Shown: positions 56,445 through 64,000 of the stretch, in pieces
Layout: each line of letters starts with the position of its first letter
Position numbering within the stretch: position 1 is the first letter of the stretch
Assembly: GCA_017893485.1 (NCBI GenBank)
Contig: CM030364.1
Span: 201,655,292 to 201,719,291, forward strand
Source of the DNA: Hemerocallis citrina
Lineage: Eukaryota > Streptophyta > Magnoliopsida > Asparagales > Asphodelaceae
Direction: 5' to 3'
DNA length: 64,000 nt
Notes under the pieces: model-generated
What the model was told of the DNA's origin: nothing
The model's database searches: none
The model's input: only the letters and a program-made list of their open reading frames with translations
Program-made: the position numbers and the translations under genes

Positions 56445-58181
56445 GAGGTTTTTGTCGACGGCTCATCCTGCAAAGGAGGGAGAGGAGCAGGCGTCATCTT
56501 AAAGGGCCCTGATAATTTCGTCCTCTAATATTCTCTCCGGCTAAGTTTCCCAGCCTCAAACAACGAAGCAGAGTACGAAGCTATGATCGCAGTGCTCACC
56601 CTTGCACACAAGGCCGGATCTAGACACATCAAGGCCTTCAGCGACTCCCAGCTCGTGGTCAATCAGATCACCAGGGAGTATGAAGCTCACGACGCTCGGA
56701 TAGTACAATATTTGGCGGTAGTCCGAAATCTCTTGTCATCTTTTGATTCTCACTCGGTGGAGCGAATCCCCCGGGAGCAGAATGCCCAGACAGATTCATT
56801 GTCGAAGCTCACCTCGTCATCTTTCGAGGGGCTCGAACCCACTGTTCTCATCGAGGTCCTCCTCAAGCCCAGTATTGATCTCCCAGAAGCTGCCTGCCTT
56901 AATACCGATCTCCAACCCGACAACTGGAAGACGCCCTTCTTAAGGTTCCTTTCGGAGGGCGAACTACCTCAAGACCGGTCCAAGGCAAGAAGGATCAGAG
57001 TCCGATCCGAGAGATTCACCCTGATCAGTGGAATGCTCTTCAAGTGCTCGTACACGGTGGCTGACGGCAGACCATACCTCCGCTGCCTGGAACCTGACGA
57101 AGCCAAGTACGCCCTGAAGGAATTGCATGAGGGGATCGGCGGATGCCACATGGGAAGCAGATCGCTCGCCCGGAAGGCCCTGAATCGTGGATACTACTGG
57201 CCAACCATGCTGCAAGACGCGCAAGACCTCGTCAAAAGGTGCGGCCCTTGTCAAAGGTTTTCTTCGATAAAGAGACTCCCGCATGCCAACCTCCGATCCA
57301 TGGCCAGTCCGACCCCCTTTGCCATGTGGGGGATGGACCTCGTCGGCCCCTTCCCTCAAGCTACAGGTCAAAGAAAGTTCCTGGTGGTGGCCATAGACTA
57401 CTTCACCAAGTGGATTGAAGCCGAACCACTGGCCTCGATCACTGAGCACCAAACTCAACAATTCTTCTAGAAGCACATCATCTGTCGGTTTGGGATCCCT
57501 CAGGTGCTCATCACCGACAATGGGACTCAGTTCGCCGGCAAGAATTTTCGAAAGTTCTGCGAAGACATCGGTGTCAAGCAGTGCTTCTCGGCCATATGCC
57601 ACCCTCAATCAAACGGCCAAACTGAAAATGCCAACTGCCAAATCCTTGATGGCCTCAAAAAGCGATCGGACAATTCTCCCAAGGGACTCTGGGTCGACGA
57701 ACTTCCGAGCGTACTCTGGGCACACCGGACGACAAAGAGAATACCCATGGGTGAGTCGCCCTTCAACCTAACCTACGGTACCAAAGCAGTTATTCCCCTG
57801 GAGACCAGCCTACCTTTGCCCAGGATAATGGCCTTTGACAAAAAAGGTAACTCGGCAGGTCTCAGGGCCAACTTGGACCTAGTCGACGAAGTCAAGGAAA
57901 AATCTGCCATCAGAAGGAGCATCTACCAACAGCGGGTCGAGAAATTCTATAATCAGAAGGTTCAACCCACTAACATCCAGAAGGGTGACTTCGTCCTCAG
58001 GAAACTAGCAGTCTCAGACCACAGCAAGAAGAGGAAGTTGGCCCCTAATTGGGAGGGACCTTACAGGGTCACCGATGTGGTGCACCCCGGCACCTACCGA
58101 CTCACCGAAATGGGAGGCACCCCTATCAAGAGGCCCTGGAATGCGGAACACCTCCTTAAGTACCTCGAGAGAGAGGACTGA
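56445..58181 (+). pseudogene. Archaeal-type RNase H and integrase, Tat-lineage element
   Basis: VFVDGSSCKGGRGAGVIL, NNEAEYEAMIAVL and SDSQLVVNQI give the acidic residues of a second, complete RNase H, the marker of the Tat branch. A TAA near 56527 lies inside it. Integrase follows with GYYWPTMLQDAQ and CGPCQRF (zinc finger), then WGMDLVGPFPQA, TDNGTQFAGKNF and HPQSNGQTEN (DDE). A TAG at about 57468-57470 interrupts it. The end, GPYRVTDVVHPGTYRL to WNAEHLLKYL, has no chromodomain. Confidence 0.88.
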
Positions 58182-58284
58182 AGTCATTATGTAACCGAAG
58201 CTTTGTAATCAGCTTTTGTATAAAAATGTTTGTTCTTTTTCCAAAGTTTGTTAGCTCGGATTCTGTATAAACCCCCTATGTAAC

Positions 58285-59965
58285 TGCGCCAAGCCTCGAC
58301 GCCGTATGGCAAACTCGAGCACAAGGGTAGCTTTCTCAAGCTAAGGAAATGGGGCCCAGTGCTCTCCGCCGACCCCCAAGCCTCGATGCCGTATGGCAAA
58401 CTCGAGCACAAGGGTAGCTTTCTCAAGCTAAGGCAGAACAGCTCGACGCTCCCCACCGACCCAAGCCTCGACGTCGTATGGCGATCTCGAGCACAAGGGT
58501 AGCTTTCTCAAGCTAAGGCAAAAGAGCTCGGTGCTCTCCGCCGACCCAAGCCTCGACGCCGTATGGCGATCTCGAGCACAAGGGTAGCTTTCTCAAGCTA
58601 AGGTAAAAAAGCTCGACGTTCCCTGCCGACCCAAGCCTCGATGCCATCTAGCGATCTCGAGCACAATGGTAGCTTTCTCAAGCTAAGGAAAAAGAGCTCG
58701 GCACTCTCCGCCGACCCAAGCCTCGACGCCGTATGACGATCTCGAGCACAAGGGTAACTTCTCAAGCTATGGCAATAGAGCTTGACGCTCCCTGCCGACC
58801 CAAGCCTCGACACCGTATGGCGATCTCGAGCACAAGGGTAGCTTTCTCAAGCTAAGGCAAAAGAACTCGACGCTCCCTGCCGACCCAAGCCTCGACACCA
58901 TCTGGCAATCCCGAGAACAATGGTAGCTTTCTCAAGCTAAGGCAAAAGAGCTCGGCACTCTCTGCCGATCCAAGCCTTGACGCCGTATGACGATCTCGAG
59001 CACAAGGGTAGCTTTCTCAAGCTATGCCAATAGAGCCCATCGCTCTCTGCCGACCCCCAAGCCTCGATGTCGTATGGCAAACTCGAGCACAAGGGTAGCT
59101 TTCTCAAGCTAAGGCAGAAGAGCTCAATGCTCCACGCCGACCCAAGCCTCGATGCCGTCTGGCGATCTCGAGCACAAGGGTAGGTTTCTCAAGCTAAGGC
59201 AAAAGAGCTCGGTGCTCTCCGCCGACCCAAGCCTCGACGCCGTATGGCAATCTCAAGCACAAGGGTAGCTTTCTCAAGCTAAGGCAATGGGGCCCAACGC
59301 TCTCTGCCGACCCCCAAGCCTCGATGCCATATGGCGATCTCGAGCACAAGGGTAGCTTTAGCTAAGGCAAAAGAGCACGACGCTCACCGCCGACCCAAGC
59401 CTCGTTGCTGTATGGCGATCTCGAGCACATGGGTAGCTTTCTCAAGCTAAGGCAAAAGAGCTCGACGCTCCCTGCCGACCCAAGCTTCGACGCCGTCTAG
59501 CAATTTGAGCACAAGGGTAGCTTTCTCAAGCTAAGGCAAAAGAGCTCGGTGCTATCCCCCGACCCAAGCCTCGATGCCGTATAGCAATCTTGAGCACAAG
59601 GGTAGCTTTCTCAAGCTATGGCAATAGAGCCCAGCGCTCTCCGCCGACCCCCAAGCCTCGACGCCGTATGGCAATCTTGAGCACAAGGATAGCTTTCTCA
59701 AGCTAAGACAAAAGAGCTCGCGCTCCCTGCCGACCCAAGCCTCAATGCCGTCTGGCGATCTTGAGCACAAGGGTACCTTTTTCAGGCTAAGGCAAAAGAG
59801 CTCGACGCTCTCCACCGACCCAAGCCTCGCCGCCGTATGGCGATCTCGAGCACAAGGATAGCTTTCTCAAGCTATGGCAATAGAGCCCATCGCTCTCCGC
59901 CGATCCCCAAGCCTCGACACCGTACGGTGATCTCAAGCACAAGGGTATTCTTTCTCAAGCAATGA
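58285..59965. repeat. Tandem array of about 20 copies of an 85-bp unit
   Basis: The unit carries CCAAGCCTCGACGCCGTATG, then GCGATCTCGAGCACAAGGGT, then AGCTTTCTCAAGCTAAGG and a variable GAGCTCGACGCTC end. Copies differ by about 5-15 percent. A variant monomer with GGGGCCCA or TAGAGCCCA and CCCCCAAGCC recurs at about 58346, 59026, 59283, 59620 and 59876. Minus-strand ORFs with repeated LSLRKLPLCS peptides are only translated repeat. Such arrays between pol and the 3' LTR are known in Tat and Ogre elements. Confidence 0.92.
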
Positions 59966-60099
59966 GGGATCCGTGCTCTCCTCCGACCCCCGAACCCCGA
60001 CTTCCAGTCAGGACATCAGCTAACCACCCTACTCGAAATTTTTTTATTAAAGTTTTAGGATGCTCACCCCCAGGCAAAACGCCCTGGGCCCCGGATCTT

Positions 60100-60440
60100 T
60101 GGTCGGCCCACCTCTCACCGCCAACAACCCAGGGTTCACGACCCTTAGAGCCGAAACCCCGAATTGTTCGAGGGTAGAAGGCGAGCCACCAACCGTGGAC
60201 CCTCGCCCAAAAGAGCTCGGTCGGCACACCTCCCACACTCTAGCAAGTTTGGGCAAATCTCCGAGGTCTAGAACCTTGATCTACCCAAAAATGCTCGAGT
60301 ATGGAAGGGGAGCCACCGACCCTAGACCCTCCGAGCACCTAGATCTTTGGTCGACACACCTCCCACACTCTAGCAAGTTTTGGCAGATCCCCGAGGTCTA
60401 GGACCTTGATCTACCAAAAAATGCTAGAGTATGGTAGCGG
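60100..60440. repeat. Short array of about 2.5 copies of a 129-bp unit
   Basis: Copies beginning GGTCGGCACACCTCCCACAC at 60219 and again at 60348 share the block ACTCTAGCAAGTTT to GGGGAGCCACCGA. A diverged partial copy begins near 60102. It is unrelated to the 85-bp array just upstream. Confidence 0.8.
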
Positions 60441-60968
60441 AGCCACCGATCCGGGACACGCGACCAAAAAATTCCGAGGTAAGCGCCGGCCTACGGTAAG
60501 CACCCAAAATTTTTCTTTGATGAATTTCTGATGAGGGGGTGGGGGTTTTATAGCCCCCCTGAGTAGCCATTTAATGACATCGAAAGGTGAAAGGGCAAAA
60601 GTCCAAGCGTCCTGCATTAAATAGCGTGGGAAGGCGAAACCTCGCCCCATTAATGACGTTGGAAGGTGAAACGCCACCACGTACTGATGAGACCTTGGGA
60701 CTCCTCTCTCTCGCCGTCCCCATGCTCGGAGACGACCACCGCCTCCGCCAGAGAGGCCATTCCCCGGAGTCGGCCAAATCCACTACAAGCTCCTAGCTTT
60801 CTGCTCGACTCCGATGCCAAACAGACGCCCTAAATCCTAATCTTCAACACGTCATCAACAATAAGTTAAGGAGGGTCGGAAAGTATGTTCTTTATTATGA
60901 TGCCCCGGGGGGCACAATATAGAAAGGTTTATTCTTTATTACAATGAAAGCCTCATCCTAAACTATCA
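60441..60968 (-). promoter_or_regulatory. Promoter-like region on the minus strand
   Basis: The minus strand has CTATAAAA (complement of 60546-60553) in a GC-rich setting, followed by leader-like sequence. A transcript from here would run through the 129-bp and 85-bp arrays. On the other side, near 60925-60945, the minus strand has AATAAAG, a possible poly-A signal for the antisense gene. Both are inferred from motifs only. Confidence 0.35.
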
Positions 60969-61592
60969 TCAGCTCCCCTCCAGACTCGGACGGGTCATCT
61001 CGACCCCCGCCAAATGACTATGTTCCGCAGCATGCCTTGTCGAGCCTGTGGGATTGGCCACCGAGGACACACCGGCCACGGAACTCTGAGCATCCCCCGG
61101 CCTCACATACTCCAACCACAGAATCGGGGACGGTTCGCGCCTCGAATTAGCCCCGATCGCCGAAGGGACCGACCTCCCCAACAACGTTTTGTAATGCTGA
61201 ATCTCGATCTCTTTCTCCACAATGACTTTGCGGAGGAACGACTCCAATATAGGCCTCTGCACTGAAGCACTCAACATGGAAAATCCGAGGCTCGTACCCC
61301 CGAGGTCTCGGTCGGCCATCGCCTTCTTCAACTGAGCCGACTCCGCGCTCAGCTCCTTCAACTTATTCCGGAAATAGTGGAAAGCGGCGTCGTGATCGCG
61401 AGCTTCCCTTCGATACCGATTGAAAGTAGACTCCAATACCTTGACCTTACTCCAAAGCTGCGTCACCTCGGCCCGGTGAGGATCAACCTCGACAAGAATA
61501 GCCAACATCTGATAGGAGCAAAATAAATCGAAAAATTGCACAAGTATAGAAGGTTCGGACCAACTCCGACAGCCGACCCAAAAGCGAGACAA
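60969..61592 (-). CDS. Antisense coiled-coil ORF in the Tat-lineage element
   Basis: This open frame follows an AG acceptor-like site before MLAILVEVDPHRAEVTQL. It has long heptad-like helices (LWSKVKVLESTFNRYRREAR, YFRNKLKELSAESAQLKKAM) and ends with a Ser/Pro-rich tail. It lies downstream of the antisense gene ending at 61733 and could be its last exon or a separate unit. It resembles the coiled-coil half of the antisense proteins found in Tat-type elements. The first about 30 residues are probably intron translated. Confidence 0.5.
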   Translation of the reverse strand: MSRFWVGCRSWSEPSILVQFFDLFCSYQMLAILVEVDPHRAEVTQLWSKVKVLESTFNRYRREARDHDAAFHYFRNKLKELSAESAQLKKAMADRDLGGTSLGFSMLSASVQRPILESFLRKVIVEKEIEIQHYKTLLGRSVPSAIGANSRREPSPILWLEYVRPGDAQSSVAGVSSVANPTGSTRHAAEHSHLAGVEMTRPSLEGS

Positions 61593-61732
61593 AAGTGAAG
61601 ATTAAAACAGTTGGTCCACCAAAAATTCTTTGTTATAAATTATCAAATGCTTGTACAAAATATTGCAGCGACCAGTCCGCGGTCAGCAAAATACATTCAA
61701 AAAGACAAAAAAGAAAAGAAAAACATCTACGA

Positions 61733-63973
61733 CTACGAGCCCACCTCTCCATTGGCTCCGGTGATAGCCGTGGGGTCGACCACCGGGTCGGCATTCGCTC
61801 CTCCGACTCTGCCATCCCCTTCGCCCTGCACATCGCCCCCGGGGGTCTTCAGCGGCCTCTCGATCTCCATGTCGTAGTCGAAGTACGACAGGTCCAAGGT
61901 CGAGTAGAAGTGCCGCACACAGTCCATCGCCTTGGCATATACTTCATTCTGCACCCCGATGACCATGTCCTGGGCCTTCAAGATCAGCGCTCCCTTCTCA
62001 GCCTCGAACGCCTTCTTCAGAGCCACCTCCCTCTTCACCCTGTCATCGACCATCGAGGCCAGGTTGGCTTTTAGATCCTGCTCCCATTTCATCAAGGCTT
62101 CTAGGTTGATCTTCAGATCGACCATGTCCCGTTTGAAGCGGTTGTCCTGGCTCTGCTCGTACTTTAGCTCCATCTCGTGTAGCCACCTCACCTGGTTCTC
62201 GGACATGCAAGCCTATAGCCGAGGTTAAAGCACTTGGGTGAAAATAAAGATATGAGAAACCAATACAAGAAAAATAAGACCGAAGGCCTCGGAAACTACC
62301 TGCACGCTGGCCTGAGCCCACCTCATGTAGGCCGACTCGAAGGTGTCGGCCCCCATACTCTGTCGATCCTGGGGCGTGGCCATATTGTCCACGAACTCCA
62401 CGGAGACGAGGCCCTTGGTTAGGGAGTCCCCCTGGTAGATGGCCTAGTCCGGAGCCCACGGCCGTAGTCCCTCCTCCCCGACCATAGCTTCCGCATCGGC
62501 ACGAAGAGGAGGGAGGCAAATCTACGAGACCTCAGTTGCCTTTGAAGCCCCTTGACCGGCACGAGGGCGACCTCCCTTGACTGACTCGTCTTCTGCTTCT
62601 TCGACTTCGGCTCGGACAGAGCCTCCGAGGCCGTTCGGGAGGGAGCCGTCGCTTGCTTCCCCTTTTCGGACTGCTCCGTCTTCTCCTTCTTCATCGCAAT
62701 CCTCCTCACCTTAATCGCCTCGGGGTCCATCTCTACAAAAAAACCCATTAACAAACGATGAGCACAAAAGAGAAGTACGGAAATAAAAATGAATGAAAAA
62801 CATACGAGGAGGGGCGGGGCTTAATCTGGCTAGGATCATGTGACTCTCCGTCACTTTTGGCCAACTTATACTGTGGCTCTTCCAGAGGCGATCCACGAAA
62901 GCCCATTCCTCGACCGAGAGATCACCCTTCTTCGGTCCCTTGAAGTTCGGCTTGTAAAAATTCCATCTCGTCGGAATATCCCACTGCTCCTCGTTCCGAA
63001 TGACGAAATATTTTCTTTTCCACTCCTTTATTGAGTCAGGGTGTCTGTGCATGACCTTGCACCCGCTCCATGGCAATACGTAGTAGATCCCCTTGAACTC
63101 GCCGGACGAGCTGACCCCCAACATGGCTCGGAAGATACTCAACCTCAGCAGTACCTTCCTTTCCGTACAGAACAATACGAAGCTGACCATCTGCTTCCAG
63201 GAGTTCAGCCCAAACTGCATCGGACACAGCGAAGACAAGTTGAGAATCTCCCGGATGAAGGGGTGGATGGGCAGCCTCAGACCCGAGGAGAATGCATCTA
63301 CGGGGAAGATACAGTACCACGGTGCCAATGGGTCGGTCGGTCAAAGACCAGCACTCGAGACCATCAGCTCATACTCATTGCCGATGAAGTAGCTCGAGTG
63401 GATGACCGAGAGATCCTTCCCCTTCAAAATAGTGGGGGTACTGTCCATCTTGATCTTCACCCGGCTCGGCGACGAGGGCTACACCCCATAGAGAACCTTA
63501 TCCCGGACATCATCCGGATAGTTCCTGCTCGACTAAGGCTGTGGCAAAAATGGGACCCCTAAGTTTCAAGGTTCAATCGTCCTATCAGGGCTGCTTGGTA
63601 GAGTCACCCTCATTCTCCTATTCCGAACCTTACGGGCCTTCTCTGGCGATGGGGTCACCAACGGATAGAGGGTGGAGGCCCTCTGGGGGGAGTCCGTCCC
63701 CCCGACCTGACCACCCTCATCCTCGTCCTCTTCATCCTCCCCTCCATCACCCTCCTTTTCATCCTCGTCCTCGGTACCCTCCTCTTTCGAACTACTACTC
63801 TCCACAACGAAAGGTTTTCGAGTCCGCAGGGGCTCTACGACTAACACCTTGTCTGCCGTATCCCACGAGGTTGAAGCTTTCGGGGCATCCGAGGAGGTGG
63901 TCGAATCCGACAGTCCCGTGTCAACGTAGCTATCAGAGATAGAGGTGAAGTAACCGGACTGAGCCCTAGACAT
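61733..63973 (-). pseudogene. Spliced antisense gene of the Tat-lineage element
   Basis: The minus strand from ATG 63973 begins with an acidic, Ser/Glu-rich N-terminus (SSSSKEEGTEDEDEKEGDG). It continues with RLPIHPFIREILNLSSL and MQFGLNSWKQMVSFVLF, which resemble the plant domain named putative gypsy-type transposon (Transposase_28). Two GT-AG introns, 62733-62805 (73 nt) and 62213-62299 (87 nt), each restore the frame when removed. The last exon is helical (MELKYEQSQDNRFKRDMVDL) and stops at 61733. Stops near 63483 and 63345, and a frame change plus a stop in exon 2, show decay. Its function is unknown. Extra antisense ORFs of this kind are known in plant Ty3/gypsy elements. Confidence 0.7.
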
Positions 63974-64000
63974 GACTAAGAAAACTAACCTATGACTTGA

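Larger units (their letters stand above)
42301..64000 (+). mobile_element. Tat-lineage Ty3/gypsy element, split by a SIRE insertion, 3' end outside window
   Basis: It consists of a 5' LTR (42301-42822), a primer-binding site, the gag start (42914), a 9.86-kb nested Ty1/copia element (42941-52801), the rest of gag, pol with two RNase H domains, tandem repeats and an antisense gene. A second, archaeal-type RNase H before integrase marks the Tat branch (Tat, Retand, Ogre relatives). The 3' LTR would lie to the right of the window. Pol has at least seven in-frame stops. Confidence 0.88.

Noticed and set aside
58187..59815. Minus-strand ORFs with repeated LSLRKLPLCS peptides
   Set aside because: They are translations of the 85-bp tandem repeat, open only where the unit happens to lack stops. 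The copies drift between frames.
1..64000. CRISPR arrays or bacterial-type operons
   Set aside because: The spaced GTCGAC pairs and tandem arrays lack the constant repeat and unique spacer pattern, and everything else in the window is plant nuclear DNA.

Overview
This is nuclear DNA of a flowering plant, most likely a eudicot. Almost the whole window is nested and adjacent transposable elements, plus decayed pieces of ordinary plant genes with recognisable exons and GT-AG introns. I see no bacterial or organellar genes, no tRNA or rRNA genes, and no host gene that is clearly intact. The species cannot be named from this sequence.

Layout. 1-30 is the edge of one LTR, and 31-2514 is an older LTR into which it inserted. 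3138-13466 is a nearly complete Ty3/gypsy chromovirus (Tekay/Del-like, minus strand) with 2.65-2.7 kb LTRs and a GAGCT target duplication. Beside it lies a frameshifted FAR1-domain fragment (13529-13976). 14360-18690 is the left end and body of a CACTA-like DNA transposon that carries decayed exons of a peroxisomal 3-ketoacyl-CoA thiolase gene. It is cut off at the right by a second, older Tekay-like element (18691-28987) with a scrambled pol region. From about 29.3 kb to 41,639 lies what looks like a gene-capturing Helitron. It holds fragments of RAD50, an otubain-type OTU protease, a PMT-type methyltransferase and an NPF transporter, all on the plus strand. A fairly well-preserved RPA70-like gene follows, and then a textbook Helitron 3' end (hairpin plus CTAG, followed by T).

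From 42301 to beyond the window end is a Tat-lineage Ty3/gypsy element with a second, archaeal-type RNase H. It has about twenty 85-bp tandem repeats downstream of pol and a spliced antisense gene. A SIRE/Maximus-type Ty1/copia element with an extra 3' ORF (42941-52801) is inserted just after the start of its gag gene.

The points most worth a second look are these. (1) GTCGAC palindromes are paired at 19-22 bp spacing in the LTRs of both the Tekay-like and the unrelated SIRE element, and also inside SIRE coding sequence. (2) A 97-nt GT-AG intron candidate sits exactly at the gag-pol junction of the young Tekay-like element, with an equivalent in the older one. (3) The Helitron combines fragments of at least four unrelated genes with an RPA-like gene. 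(4) The CACTA-like element carries thiolase exons. (5) The Tat element has a spliced antisense gene and an array with signs of higher-order structure. Most retroelement genes carry stops or frameshifts. The youngest full-length element is the one at 3138-13466, judged by how similar its LTRs are.
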